64,000 nt of DNA from Pseudaminobacter soli (ex Li et al. 2025) (GTDB lineage: Bacteria > Pseudomonadota > Alphaproteobacteria > Rhizobiales > Rhizobiaceae): assembly GCF_003012705.1 (NCBI RefSeq), contig NZ_PXYL01000007.1, positions 124,001 through 188,000 of the forward strand. The letters run 5' to 3'. The notes beneath the pieces are model-generated. The model was not told the origin of the DNA. It ran no database searches and saw nothing but the letters and a program-made list of their open reading frames with translations. Shown one piece after another: positions 7,456-17,115 of the stretch; within the stretch, counting starts at the first letter, position 1, and every line of letters starts with the position of its first letter. The position numbers were made by a program, and so were the translations under genes.

Positions 7456-9291
7456 TTACACGCGCACCTTGACATAGATGCCGGGGGCTTCGCCCAGGAT
7501 GGGGGTGTGCTCTCCGGGCTTGCGGGCAGGCACGCGCCTGTCGTCCTTTTCGGCGATCCAGTTTTGCCAGTGCGGCCACCAGGAGCCCGGGTTTTCCTTG
7601 GCTTTGGCGACCCATTCGCCGAAATCGCCAACCGGTTTGCCGCCGGTCCAGTACTGATACTTGTTCTGCGCGGGCGGGTTCACGACGCCGGCGATGTGAC
7701 CCGAACCGGCCATCACGAAATCGACCGGGCCGCCGAAGTACTTGCAGCCGAGGAACACCGAAAGGGCCGGCGCAATGTGGTCCTCGCGGGCTGCGAGGTT
7801 ATAGACGGGAATCGTTATGTCCTGCAGCGAGATATTGTGGCCGGCCAGCTCCATGCGCCCCTGCGAGAGATTGTTCTCCAGATAGCAGTTGCGCAGATAG
7901 TAGGAATGGTTGGCGGCGCTCATCCGCGTCGAGTCGGAGTTCCAATAGAGCAGGTCGAAGGGCACGGGATCCTTGCCGCGCATGTAGTTGTTCACGACGT
8001 AAGGCCAGATGAGATCGCCCGAACGTAGCATGTTGAAGGCGGTGGCCATCTTGTTGCCGTCAAGATAGCCCCTGCCGCGCATCGAATGCTCCAGCGCGGT
8101 GATCTGGTCCTCGTCAACAAAAACCTTGAGGTCGCCAGCATAGGTGAAATCGACCTGCGTGGTGAAGAAGGTCACGGACTTGATCCGCTCGTCTCCTTCC
8201 TGGGCGAGCAGGGCCAGCGCCGCGGCAAGCAGCGTGCCGCCGACGCAGTAGCCGATGGCGTTGATCTCGCTTTCGCCGGTCGCCGCCTGGACAGTGTCGA
8301 GGCCATATTGCAGCCCCTCGCGGATATAGGCTTCCCAGTCCTTCAGCCGGTGCCGCTCGTCGGGGTTGATCCACGAGATCACGAACACGGTGTGCCCCTG
8401 CTCGACCGCCCAGCGGATGAAGGATTTTTGCGGGTTGAGGTCGAGGATATAGAACTTGTTGATCCACGGCGGGCAGATCAGCAGCGGCCGCTTGAGCACG
8501 GTTTCGGTCGTCGGCTCGTACTGGATGATTTCGGCGACGTCGCTGCGCCCCACTACCTTGCCGGGCGTCATGGCCATGTTGCGGCCAACCTCGAATTGCG
8601 AATAGTCGGCCTGGCGCAGTTTCAGGTCGCCATGACCGGCCTGGATGTCCTCGGCCAGCATCTTCATGCCGCGCACCAGGTTCTCACCGTTGGTGGCAAC
8701 AGTCTCGCGGAACAGCTCGGGGTTGGTGAGGATGAAATTGGACGGCGAGATCGCGTTGGAGATCTGCTTGACGTAGAAGCCGGCCTTGTGGCGCGTGTGC
8801 TCGTCCAGACCTTCGGCGTGCTCGACCAGATCGTTCGCCCAGCGCGTGGTGACCAGATAAGCCTGCTTCAGGAAGTCGAAGAAGGCGTTGTTGCCCCACT
8901 CAGGATCCTGGAAGCGTTTGTCGCCCTTCTCGGGCGCCACTTCACCGGCCGCAGGCTGGTCGCCTGCGCCGATGCGCTGGATCGCATTTGCCCAGACATT
9001 CATATATCCTGAGAAAAGTCGCGTTTGCGCCTCCAGCGCCCGGGAGGGGTCGGAGAGCCAATACTCGGTGAGCTTGGAGAAGGTCTTGACCATGTCGGTC
9101 ATCGGTTCTGACACGCTGTCGCGGAGTTCGCCCTTTTCGCGGGGCTCGGCCCAGGCCGAGGCAGCCTTGCCAGCCTGCTCGACCATGCGGGCCAGGTTGA
9201 GCGCGAAGCGTTCGGGATCCTTGACGAGATACTGCTCGACGGAAGAGGTCTGTTCTGGACCTGTCTTGCCCGAATCGGCTGTCTTCGACAT
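7456..9291 (-). CDS. phaC: Class I poly-beta-hydroxybutyrate synthase
   Basis: Polymerises 3-hydroxyacyl-CoA into PHA at the granule surface. At 611 aa it matches class I PhaC. The lipase-like box GYCVGGT carries the nucleophile C349, REDHIAP the acidic residue and GSGHIAG the catalytic histidine. PPWINKFYILDLNP is a strong family signature, and the N-terminal 200 residues form the usual class I extension. I take ATG 9291 (MSKTAD), since GGGAGG lies upstream; a TTG seven codons earlier overlaps that Shine-Dalgarno. It is transcribed divergently from the small lipoprotein gene. No phaR, phaZ or phaAB is adjacent. Confidence 0.96.
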   Translation of the reverse strand: MSKTADSGKTGPEQTSSVEQYLVKDPERFALNLARMVEQAGKAASAWAEPREKGELRDSVSEPMTDMVKTFSKLTEYWLSDPSRALEAQTRLFSGYMNVWANAIQRIGAGDQPAAGEVAPEKGDKRFQDPEWGNNAFFDFLKQAYLVTTRWANDLVEHAEGLDEHTRHKAGFYVKQISNAISPSNFILTNPELFRETVATNGENLVRGMKMLAEDIQAGHGDLKLRQADYSQFEVGRNMAMTPGKVVGRSDVAEIIQYEPTTETVLKRPLLICPPWINKFYILDLNPQKSFIRWAVEQGHTVFVISWINPDERHRLKDWEAYIREGLQYGLDTVQAATGESEINAIGYCVGGTLLAAALALLAQEGDERIKSVTFFTTQVDFTYAGDLKVFVDEDQITALEHSMRGRGYLDGNKMATAFNMLRSGDLIWPYVVNNYMRGKDPVPFDLLYWNSDSTRMSAANHSYYLRNCYLENNLSQGRMELAGHNISLQDITIPVYNLAAREDHIAPALSVFLGCKYFGGPVDFVMAGSGHIAGVVNPPAQNKYQYWTGGKPVGDFGEWVAKAKENPGSWWPHWQNWIAEKDDRRVPARKPGEHTPILGEAPGIYVKVRV

Positions 9292-9328
9292 GGTTCGCGC
9301 TTGTCCTCCCAAGGCGTTTTGTAGCCAT

Positions 9329-9358
9329 AATATAATGAGACGTCGGAGTGGGGTCCAA
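9329..9358 (-). promoter_or_regulatory. Candidate sigma-70 promoter for phaC
   Basis: On the minus strand TTGGAC (9353-9358) and TATATT (9329-9334) are separated by 18 bases, about 40 bases upstream of the phaC start. It was found by eye only. Confidence 0.35.
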
Positions 9359-9398
9359 CAACAATGTCCACGTGTAGTAGAGCTGCAGAGGAATTAAT

Positions 9399-9782
9399 AT
9401 GACGGAGCTTGCTCGCGAAGGCATTTTTTCCGTTTCCCGGGCGCTTTTGCTGGGCGCAGCTGTGCTGGCGATCCAGTTCCAGCTTTCGGGCTGCGCCAGC
9501 ACCAGCGAAAGCGCTCCATTGGTGACGGCGCCGCCGTCCAGCGCGTCATCGGGGCAGGCGGTGAACACTGGGACCTATCCCAACCTGAACATCGCGCCGC
9601 AGGTGGCTGCGCCCCAGCTGAGCGACGAAGAGAAGAACGCCAAGCTCGCCGGGCTGAAGGCGGTTCAGAACGCGCAGGCGGCCAAGGGCGGAGGCGGCGA
9701 GGTGCCGAATGACGAGACCTTGCTGAAGAAGCTTGCCGCCACCCACGGCCAGAAAACCTTGTCCGAAATCGAGGGCAAATGA
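9399..9782 (+). CDS. Small lipoprotein of unknown function
   Basis: 127 aa with a typical lipoprotein signal: a charged start, the hydrophobic segment ALLLGAAVLAIQF, and lipobox LSGC (C about 33). The mature part is Ser/Ala/Pro-rich at first, then an Ala/Lys-rich likely helix (SDEEKNAKLAGLKAVQNAQ), and ends in KTLSEIEGK. GAGGAATTAAT gives a good ribosome binding site. A short hairpin (GAGGGC/GCCCTC, 9771-9789) spans the stop codon. I do not recognise a named family. It lies divergent from phaC and upstream of alaC. Confidence 0.75.
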   Translation: MTELAREGIFSVSRALLLGAAVLAIQFQLSGCASTSESAPLVTAPPSSASSGQAVNTGTYPNLNIAPQVAAPQLSDEEKNAKLAGLKAVQNAQAAKGGGGEVPNDETLLKKLAATHGQKTLSEIEGK

Positions 9783-9853
9783 TGCCCTCGACCGACCTTC
9801 TCAATGGGTATATACCGCGCCACACGCATTGATCGCCAATCGCTGGAACTGAC

Positions 9854-11071
9854 ATGGAAGAGTTTCATAAGGTCCGTCGGCTTCCGCCTTACGTCTTCGA
9901 ACAGGTCAATCGGCTAAAAGCTAGCGCCCGCGCCAGGGGCGCCGACATCATAGACCTCGGCATGGGTAATCCCGATTTGCCGACGCCGACCGCGATCGTC
10001 GACAAGCTGTGCGAAGTGGTGCGCGATCCGCGCACGCATCGCTACTCATCTTCACGTGGCATACCGGGCCTGCGCCGTGCGCAGGCCAATTATTATGCGC
10101 GCCGCTTCGGCGTGAAGCTCGACCCGGACACCCAGGTTGTCGCCACGCTCGGCTCGAAGGAAGGTTTCGCCAATATGGCGCAGGCGATCACGGCGCCCGG
10201 CGACGTGGTGCTGTGTCCGAACCCGACCTATCCGATCCATGCCTTCGGCTTCATCATGTCGGGCGGCGTCATCCGCTCGCTGCCGGCCGAGCCGGACGAG
10301 AATTTTATCCCTGCGCTTGAGCGCGGCATGCGCCACTCGATCCCCAAGCCGCTGGCGCTGATCCTCAACTATCCGTCGAACCCGACGGCGCTGGTTGCCT
10401 CGCTTGATTTCTACAAGGACGTGGTCGCCTTCGCGAAGAAGCACGAGATCATCATCCTGTCGGATCTCGCCTATGCGGAGATCTATTTCGATGGCGCGCC
10501 GCCGCCTTCGGTACTGGAAGTGCCGGGCGCGATGGATGTGACGGTGGAGTTTACCTCCATGTCCAAGACCTTCTCCATGCCGGGCTGGCGCATGGGCTTT
10601 GCCGTCGGCAACGAGCGCCTGATCGCAGCTCTGACGCGCGTGAAATCCTATCTCGACTACGGCGCGTTTACGCCGATCCAGGTGGCGGCGACCGCCGCGC
10701 TCAATGGCGACGGCTCGGACATTGCCGAAGTGCGCGACGTCTATCACAAGCGCCGCGATGTGATGGTAGACACCTTCTCGCGCGCCGGCTGGAACGTACC
10801 AGCTCCGGCTGCGACCATGTTCGCCTGGGCGCCGATCCCCGAGCCTTTCAGGAAACTCGGCTCTCTGGAGTTTTCCAAGCTCCTGATCGAGAAGGCGGAT
10901 GTGGCGGTCGCTCCGGGAATCGGCTTTGGCGAATATGGCGACGACTATGTGCGCATCGCGCTGGTCGAGAACGAGCATAGGATCCGGCAGGCGGCGCGCA
11001 ACATTAAGCGCTTCCTGGCCACGGAGGCCGGTGCTACGGACAATGTCGTGCCGCTGGCGGTGCGACGCTGA
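9854..11071 (+). CDS. alaC: Class I/II aminotransferase, AlaC-like
   Basis: PLP enzyme of 405 aa. The PLP lysine is K238 in FTSMSKTFSMPGWRMGF, and NYPSNPTA (172-179) is the asparagine motif contacting PLP. SRGIPGLRRAQ and the overall sequence resemble the E. coli glutamate-pyruvate aminotransferase AlaC as I remember it; databases often label such proteins LL-diaminopimelate aminotransferase. It lies 51 bases upstream of hom in the same direction, probably one operon linking alanine/aspartate-family metabolism. The exact amino-acid pair is inferred. Confidence 0.85.
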   Translation: MEEFHKVRRLPPYVFEQVNRLKASARARGADIIDLGMGNPDLPTPTAIVDKLCEVVRDPRTHRYSSSRGIPGLRRAQANYYARRFGVKLDPDTQVVATLGSKEGFANMAQAITAPGDVVLCPNPTYPIHAFGFIMSGGVIRSLPAEPDENFIPALERGMRHSIPKPLALILNYPSNPTALVASLDFYKDVVAFAKKHEIIILSDLAYAEIYFDGAPPPSVLEVPGAMDVTVEFTSMSKTFSMPGWRMGFAVGNERLIAALTRVKSYLDYGAFTPIQVAATAALNGDGSDIAEVRDVYHKRRDVMVDTFSRAGWNVPAPAATMFAWAPIPEPFRKLGSLEFSKLLIEKADVAVAPGIGFGEYGDDYVRIALVENEHRIRQAARNIKRFLATEAGATDNVVPLAVRR

Positions 11072-11122
11072 CCGAAATCCACGAAAAACACATATCGAAA
11101 ATTTGAGGGGACGCTGCGGGAC

Positions 11123-12436
11123 ATGGCCGAAGCTTTGCGTATTGGAATTGCCGGGCTCGGCACGGTCGGCGCCTCGGTGGCGCGTGTTCTGTCGAGCAAG
11201 GCTGCTGAACTCACTCGCCAGTGTGGGCGGCCGATCATCGTTGCCGCCGTCTCTGCGCGCGACCGAAACCGCGACCGCGGTGTCGACCTCGGCGCGGCCC
11301 AGTGGTTCGACGACCCGGTGGCGCTGGCAAAGTCGGCCGACATCGACGTGTTCGTGGAACTGATCGGCGGCGATGACGGTCCGGCGCTCGCCTGCGTGAA
11401 GGCCGCGCTCGAGGCCGGCCATCATGTCGTGACCGCCAACAAGGCGCTGCTGGCCAAGCATGGCGTGGCGCTGGCGGAGATCGCCGAGAGGAAGGGCGTG
11501 CTGCTCAACTACGAGGCGGCGGTGGCCGGCGGCATCCCGATCATCAAGACCATGCGCGAAGCCATGGCGGGCAACACCGTCTCGCGCGTGTTCGGTATCC
11601 TCAACGGCACCTGCAACTACATCCTGACCCGCATGGAGGCTGAGGGCCTGTCTTTCGACGCCTGCCTGAAGGACGCGCAGCGTCTGGGCTATGCCGAAGC
11701 CGACCCGACCTTCGACATCGAGGGGCACGACACGGCCCACAAGTTGGCGATCCTCACCAGCCTTGCATTCGGCTGCAAGATTTCGGCCGACAGCATCTAT
11801 CTGGAAGGCATCAGCAATATCAGCCAGGCGGACATCCGCGCCGCGGGCGAACTCGGCTATCGCATCAAGCTGCTTGGCGTGGCCGTGCAGACCGAGACTG
11901 GCATCGAGCAGCGCGTGCACCCGACCATGGTGCCGACTTCCTCGGTGATCGCGCAGGTGCACGGCGTCACCAACGCCGTGGCGGTCGAGACCGACATTTT
12001 GGGCGAACTGCTGCTTTCGGGCCCCGGTGCCGGCGGCAATGCCACGGCCTCGGCTGTGGTCGGCGACATCGCCGACATCGCCAAGAGCCGCCCCGGCTTC
12101 CAGCATGGCCCGGTCTTCGGTCGCCCCGCCAAGGAGCTGAAGCCCTACAAGAAGGCGCAGATGCGCAGCCACGCCGGTGGCTATTTCATCCGGCTCACGG
12201 TGCACGACCGCGTCGGCGTCTTCGCAGCTGTCGCCAAGCGCATGGCCGACAACGACATCTCGCTTGAATCGATCGTCCAGCATGGCTCGAGCGCCGAGGG
12301 CGACGGCAGCAAGACCGTCATCCTCGTCACCCACGAGACGACCGAGGCTGCGGTGCGCAAGGCGGTCGAAGGTATCACCAAGGACGGTCATCTCATCGAC
12401 AAGCCGCAGGTCATCCGCATCGAGCGGGCTGATTAA
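11123..12436 (+). CDS. hom: Homoserine dehydrogenase
   Basis: Reduces aspartate semialdehyde to homoserine for threonine and methionine synthesis. The 437 residues show the nucleotide-binding GLGTVGASVARVL at the N-terminus, TANKALLAKHG and YEAAVAGGIPIIK in the catalytic domain, GILNGTCNYILTRME, and a C-terminal ACT domain (about 350-430; FIRLTVHDRVGVFAAV), which usually carries threonine feedback control. It follows alaC closely and ends before a strong terminator. Confidence 0.97.
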   Translation: MAEALRIGIAGLGTVGASVARVLSSKAAELTRQCGRPIIVAAVSARDRNRDRGVDLGAAQWFDDPVALAKSADIDVFVELIGGDDGPALACVKAALEAGHHVVTANKALLAKHGVALAEIAERKGVLLNYEAAVAGGIPIIKTMREAMAGNTVSRVFGILNGTCNYILTRMEAEGLSFDACLKDAQRLGYAEADPTFDIEGHDTAHKLAILTSLAFGCKISADSIYLEGISNISQADIRAAGELGYRIKLLGVAVQTETGIEQRVHPTMVPTSSVIAQVHGVTNAVAVETDILGELLLSGPGAGGNATASAVVGDIADIAKSRPGFQHGPVFGRPAKELKPYKKAQMRSHAGGYFIRLTVHDRVGVFAAVAKRMADNDISLESIVQHGSSAEGDGSKTVILVTHETTEAAVRKAVEGITKDGHLIDKPQVIRIERAD

Positions 12437-12468
12437 GGCGGTTCGCTGGGCCTGATTTGCCGAATCCG

Positions 12469-12507
12469 AAGCGGCGCGACCCTCACCGGTTCGCGCCGCT
12501 TTTCGTT
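12469..12507 (+). terminator. Intrinsic terminator after hom
   Basis: A perfect 11-bp stem (AAGCGGCGCGA, 12469-12479, with TCGCGCCGCTT, 12491-12501) and an 11-base loop run into TTCGTTT. It lies 33 bases beyond the hom stop. Confidence 0.85.
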
Positions 12508-12705
12508 TCAAGACGCTGCCGAAAATCGCGCCGCCAAGTCATATCGAACCGGGCCGGACGCCACTGCCCACACCTTAATCGATTGAGGTTTCAACCGGTC
12601 GCAACAAGTGCGTGTGGCAGGTCTTGCTGTTGTCATTTCACTTTGACACAAGGATCGCAGGAGCCGTCAGGGGACGGCACAACGACATTTACGGGACAAT
12701 CAGCT

Positions 12706-13686
12706 ATGGCGAAAAGAGACGCAGCCGGCCTCGACCGCATCCTCACCATGGAACTCGTGCGCGTGACCGAGCGCGCTGCCGTCGCTGCCGCAAGGCTGCG
12801 CGGGCGCGGTGACGAGAAGGCGGCCGACCAGGTGGCAGTCGATGCCATGCGCGCCGAGCTGAACCGCCTGACCATCAAGGGCACCGTGGTGATCGGCGAG
12901 GGCGAGCGCGACGAGGCGCCGATGCTCTACATCGGCGAGGAAGTCGGCGCCGGCGAAGGCCCCGAGGTGGACATCGCTCTCGACCCGCTGGAAGGCACCA
13001 CCATCTGCGCCAAGAACCTGCCCAATGCGCTGGCCGTCATCGCCATTGCCGAGAAGGGCAGCCTGCTGTTTGCGCCTGACGTCTACATGGACAAGATCGC
13101 CGTCGGCCCCGGCTATGGCCCTGACGTGATCGACATCGACGCCTCGCCGGAAGACAACATCCGCAGCCTCGCCAAGGCCAAGGGCGTGCCGGTGACCGAG
13201 ATCACCGCCTGCATTCTCGACCGCCCGCGTCATGCCAAGCTGATCGATGCCGTGCGCGGCACCGGCGCAGCCATCCGCCTCATCGGCGACGGCGACGTTG
13301 CCGGCGTCATCCACACCACCAACCCGGAAGAGACTGGCATCGACATCTACATGGGCACCGGCGGTGCGCCGGAGGGTGTACTGGCTGCCGCCGCGCTGCG
13401 CTGCACCGGCGGTCAGATCCAGGGACGCCTGATTCTCGATAGCCCCGAGAAGGTCGCGCGCGCGGCCAAGATGGGTATATCCGACCCCAACAAGGTCTAC
13501 CGCACTGAGGAAATGGCGCGCGGCGACGTGCTGTTTGCCGCCACCGGCGTCACCGACGGCAACATGCTTGCCGGCGTGAAGTTCGACCGCAACTTCATCA
13601 CCACCGACACGATCGTCCTGCGCTCGTCGTCGCGGACGGTGCGCTCGATCAAGGCCCGCCACCAGGATTTGGAGAAGTTCCAGTAA
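12706..13686 (+). CDS. glpX: Fructose-1,6-bisphosphatase, class II
   Basis: Removes the 1-phosphate from fructose-1,6-bisphosphate in gluconeogenesis. The 326 residues carry the GlpX signatures GTVVIGEGERDEAPMLY and DIALDPLEGTT, which hold metal-binding acidic residues, and GTGGAPEGVLAA. The start is ATG 12706 (MAKRDAAGLD); the open frame runs 83 codons further upstream through the hom terminator region, which does not look coding. A 270-base gap after hom suggests its own promoter. recJ follows after 97 bases. Confidence 0.96.
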   Translation: MAKRDAAGLDRILTMELVRVTERAAVAAARLRGRGDEKAADQVAVDAMRAELNRLTIKGTVVIGEGERDEAPMLYIGEEVGAGEGPEVDIALDPLEGTTICAKNLPNALAVIAIAEKGSLLFAPDVYMDKIAVGPGYGPDVIDIDASPEDNIRSLAKAKGVPVTEITACILDRPRHAKLIDAVRGTGAAIRLIGDGDVAGVIHTTNPEETGIDIYMGTGGAPEGVLAAAALRCTGGQIQGRLILDSPEKVARAAKMGISDPNKVYRTEEMARGDVLFAATGVTDGNMLAGVKFDRNFITTDTIVLRSSSRTVRSIKARHQDLEKFQ

Positions 13687-13783
13687 TTCCCGGCGGACTA
13701 TCCACGACTTCGATGGCCCGGCCTGTTTGGCTTTGTCGCTCGATCCCTTATCCTGCACTCAAGGATGAGGGATCACGGGGCGC

Positions 13784-15571
13784 ATGACGACCGAAAAGCG
13801 TTATTTTCTGGGCGTCAGGCGCTCGGCTACCGGGCTTGCCTGGGAGCATAGGCTGAACGAACGCCAGGAGATGGCAGCACTTGCGATTGCCCAGGGGCAT
13901 GGCGTGCCGGACATCGTGGCGCGTGTGCTGGCTGGGCGCGGCGTGGGGGCAGACGACGCCGAACGCTTTCTGGACCCGACCATCCGCGACCTGCTGCCGA
14001 ACCCGGCATCGTTGACCGATATGGAGAAGGCGGCCGAGCGCATCGCGGCGGCCGTCGGGCGACGCGAGCGCGTCGCCATCTTCGGCGACTATGACGTCGA
14101 CGGCGCCTCCTCCTCGGCGCTTATGAAGCGCTTTCTGGCGCATTATGGCGTCGAGGCCGAAATCTACATTCCCGACCGCATATTCGAAGGCTACGGACCG
14201 AACCCGGACGCCATGCGCGAACTGGTGTCGCGCGGGGCGCGCCTGATCGTCACCGTCGACTGCGGCACCAACAGCGCGGCGGCCATCGAGGCGGCGCGCG
14301 ACGCGGGCGCCGATGTCGTGGTGCTCGACCACCATCAGGTCGGCGGGCCGCTGCCAGAGGCTGCCGTCGCCATCGTCAATCCCAACCGCGAGGACGACCT
14401 GTCGGGTCAGGGGCATCTCTGCGCTGCCGGCGTCGTGTTCCTGGCGCTGGTGCAGACCGCCAAGGCGCTGCGCAGGGTGCGCCCGGACCTACCTCAGATC
14501 GATCTTCTGTCGATGCTCGATCTGGTGGCGCTCGCCACCGTTTGCGACGTGGTGCCTCTCGTCGGCGTCAACCGCGCCTTCGTGGTCAAAGGCATCGTCG
14601 CAATACGGCAGCAGCGCAATGCCGGGCTTGGTGCGCTGGCGCGGGTCTCGCGCATCGGCGAACCGATCAACACCTTCCATCTCGCCTTTTTGCTCGGGCC
14701 CCGCATCAATGCCGGCGGCCGCATTGGCGACGCGGCGTTGGGGAGCAAGCTGCTTGCGACCGACGATCCCGTCGAGGCCGGCAAGATCGCCGAAACGCTC
14801 GACCGCCTGAACCAGGAACGGCAGGCGATGGAGCAGGAGATGCTGGCCGAGGCGCGCGCCGAGGCGGATGCAGAGCTAATCGGCGGGCAGGGGCCAGCCG
14901 TCATCGTCACGGCAAGCCCGAAATGGCATCCGGGTATTGTCGGACTTTTGGCCTCGCGGCTGAAGGAGCATGCGCGCCGCCCCGCCTTCGCCATCGCTTT
15001 CAATGCCAACGGCGTCGGCACCGGCTCAGGGCGTTCGGTTTCAGGTTTCGATCTCGGCAAGCTGGTGCGCGAGGCGCATGAGCGCGGGTTGATCGTCAAG
15101 GGCGGCGGCCACGCCATGGCGGCCGGCATCACCATAGAGCGCGAAAAGCTCGGCGAGCTGCGCGCCTTCTTTGAGGAACGCGCCGCTGCAGACGTGTTCC
15201 GCCTGCAGGACGAAGAAAGCCTGCCCATCGATGCCGCGCTTGCGGCGGATGGAGCGACGACCAACCTGCTCGACACGCTGGAGCGCGCCGGCCCCTTCGG
15301 TTCCGGCCATGTCGCGCCGGTGTTCGTGCTGCCGCGCCACAAGCTCGTCGATGCGCGGCTGGTGGGCACGTCCCACATCCGCGCGGATCTGCGCTCGGAT
15401 GGCGGCGGCCGCATTCAGGCGATCGCATTCCGGGCGGCGGATACGGCTCTGGGCGATTTCCTGTTCAAGAGCCGTGGCGGCACGGTCCACATGGCCGGAT
15501 CGTTGTCATCCAACTACTGGAACGGCAACAGGAGCGTGCAATTCCGCATCATCGATGCGGCGGTAGCTTAG
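13784..15571 (+). CDS. recJ: Single-stranded-DNA exonuclease RecJ
   Basis: 5'-3' exonuclease for recombination and mismatch repair. The DHH-family motifs are present: DYDVDG at 102-107, the metal-binding DHH at 182-184, and in the DHHA1 half GRSVSGFDLGK and GGGHAMAAGI. Its 595 aa are normal for alphaproteobacterial RecJ. GGGG lies just ahead of the ATG. Its TAG stop shares bases with the stop of the convergent patatin gene (15568-15571), so the two transcripts must overlap. Confidence 0.96.
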   Translation: MTTEKRYFLGVRRSATGLAWEHRLNERQEMAALAIAQGHGVPDIVARVLAGRGVGADDAERFLDPTIRDLLPNPASLTDMEKAAERIAAAVGRRERVAIFGDYDVDGASSSALMKRFLAHYGVEAEIYIPDRIFEGYGPNPDAMRELVSRGARLIVTVDCGTNSAAAIEAARDAGADVVVLDHHQVGGPLPEAAVAIVNPNREDDLSGQGHLCAAGVVFLALVQTAKALRRVRPDLPQIDLLSMLDLVALATVCDVVPLVGVNRAFVVKGIVAIRQQRNAGLGALARVSRIGEPINTFHLAFLLGPRINAGGRIGDAALGSKLLATDDPVEAGKIAETLDRLNQERQAMEQEMLAEARAEADAELIGGQGPAVIVTASPKWHPGIVGLLASRLKEHARRPAFAIAFNANGVGTGSGRSVSGFDLGKLVREAHERGLIVKGGGHAMAAGITIEREKLGELRAFFEERAAADVFRLQDEESLPIDAALAADGATTNLLDTLERAGPFGSGHVAPVFVLPRHKLVDARLVGTSHIRADLRSDGGGRIQAIAFRAADTALGDFLFKSRGGTVHMAGSLSSNYWNGNRSVQFRIIDAAVA

Positions 15572-16539
15572 GCAAGCACCGTCTGCAGCCGGGCCAGTTC
15601 GTTTAGTTGCGCCTGTGTTGCCTCGTAGCCGAGGCGGATCGCCTCGTCGGCGCGATGGAACTCCGACAGGCCGATGTGACCAAGCTTGGGCTGCAGCGAA
15701 AGGTCCGGCGGATCGCCCGCGAGCCGCGCCCGCGAGATGCGGTCCTGGATGATGTTGAAGGCCTCGACCATTACGCCGGTAATGCCGAGCCGGCTTTCAC
15801 GCGAATAGGCGTCGAGCTGGCGTGAGCCGCCGGCGGGTGCATCGTCCTCGACCAGCAGTTCGCCAGCGCTGTGCTTGATCACTGCGGCGCGGCCGAACAG
15901 GTCGTAATGCAGGTTCACCGCCACCACCAGCCGCTGCTCGTAGGCGCGGCAGACCGATACCGGCACGGGATTAACCAATGCGCCGTCGACCAAAATGCGC
16001 TTGTTGGCAAGCACCGGCTCGAACACGCCGGGCAGGGCATAGGAGGCGCGCATCGCGGTGATCAGCGAGCCGCTCGACAGCCAGATTTCATGGCCGGTGC
16101 GGATTTCAGCCGCGACGCAGACGAAGGGCTTCGGCAGATCTTCGAAGCGCAGGCCGGTGAGGTGTTCCTGCATGCGTGCTGTCAGTTTCATGCCGCCGAG
16201 CAGGCCGTTGCCGCCGAGGCGAAAATCGAGCAGCCCGAAGATGCGCCGCTTGGTCAGGCTGCGGGCAAAATCTTCCAACTCGTCCAGCTTTCCGGCGAGA
16301 TAGCAGCCGCCCACCAGTGCGCCGATGGAGGTGCCGGCGATCATGTCGATCTGGATGCCCGCCTCGTCCAGCGCGCGCAAAACGCCGATATGCGCCCAGC
16401 CACGCGCGGCGCCACCGCCTAATGCCAGTGAGATTCCGGATTTCTTGGCGGGTTGAGCGTCTGTCAGACCACCGGAAGAAGCGGGGCCGTTGGCTTCCCG
16501 CATATCAGGCCTGTTGCGCAATGACGCCCATTCGAGCAT
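15568..16539 (-). CDS. Patatin-like phospholipase, RssA/NTE type
   Basis: Predicted serine lipid hydrolase of 323 aa. The oxyanion loop LGGGAARGWAH (about 40-50), nucleophile elbow GTSIG (S71) and the dyad aspartate D185 in LVDGALVNPVPV are all present, so it should be active. There is no signal peptide. The start at 16539 has GGGAGA upstream. It converges on recJ with overlapping stop codons. The substrate is unknown. Confidence 0.9.
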   Translation of the reverse strand: MLEWASLRNRPDMREANGPASSGGLTDAQPAKKSGISLALGGGAARGWAHIGVLRALDEAGIQIDMIAGTSIGALVGGCYLAGKLDELEDFARSLTKRRIFGLLDFRLGGNGLLGGMKLTARMQEHLTGLRFEDLPKPFVCVAAEIRTGHEIWLSSGSLITAMRASYALPGVFEPVLANKRILVDGALVNPVPVSVCRAYEQRLVVAVNLHYDLFGRAAVIKHSAGELLVEDDAPAGGSRQLDAYSRESRLGITGVMVEAFNIIQDRISRARLAGDPPDLSLQPKLGHIGLSEFHRADEAIRLGYEATQAQLNELARLQTVLA

Positions 16540-16609
16540 CGCAATCTCCCTTGTCCCGCGCCCAATAGTAGGCGTGGGTCGTATCGAAAGAATGAATCTT
16601 CCGTCGGCC

Positions 16610-17071
16610 TTAATGATTGGCGTCGGGATATGTTTTTTTCACGTCGAAAAGCGGTTCGCTGCCATCTCCGGTCAAAACGGCGCTGCCGTCCTTCCCCTCC
16701 ACCTTCCGATAAAAGCAAGAACGCCGGCCGGTATGACAGGTTGCATCATGTCCCGAGACATTTACACGCAGCCAGACCGAGTCCTGGTCGCAGTCGGTAC
16801 GCATCTCGACGACATGCTGGAAATTGCCCGACGTCTCGCCCTTCTTCCAGAGCGAGTTGCGCGAGCGGGACCAGTAATGGGCGATGCCGGTCTCGATGGT
16901 CAGCGCCAGCGCCTCGGCGTTCATATGCGCGACCATGAGGAGCAAGCCGTCCGTGGCGTCGGTCACCACGGCCGTGACGAGACCGTTGGCGTCGAAGCGC
17001 GGCGTGAAAGCTTCGCCCTCTTCGAGCGCCTTCTTGTCTGTAGGAGACTGTTGGAATTCAAGCGCGGTCAT
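16610..17071 (-). CDS. hisI: Phosphoribosyl-AMP cyclohydrolase
   Basis: Third step of histidine synthesis: opens the purine ring of phosphoribosyl-AMP. The 153 residues include [34 protein letters not shown], the metal-binding [11 protein letters not shown] and [14 protein letters not shown] with its zinc cysteines. A longer open frame runs into folE; the real start is ATG 17071. It lies 44 bases downstream of folE on the same strand, a pairing common in this order. HisE is not fused and not present here. Confidence 0.96.
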   Translation of the reverse strand: MTALEFQQSPTDKKALEEGEAFTPRFDANGLVTAVVTDATDGLLLMVAHMNAEALALTIETGIAHYWSRSRNSLWKKGETSGNFQHVVEMRTDCDQDSVWLRVNVSGHDATCHTGRRSCFYRKVEGKDGSAVLTGDGSEPLFDVKKTYPDANH

Positions 17072-17115
17072 CGCCGGCTCCTTGATCTGCGAAGCCGGCG
17101 GGAAAGCCGCACGGC

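Noticed and set aside
9771-9789. Hairpin GAGGGC/GCCCTC at the stop of the small lipoprotein gene
   Set aside because: The stem is short and no T-run follows, so I do not call it a terminator.
10052-12511. 819-codon minus-strand open frame across alaC and hom
   Set aside because: It is a shadow; both plus-strand genes are complete and recognisable.
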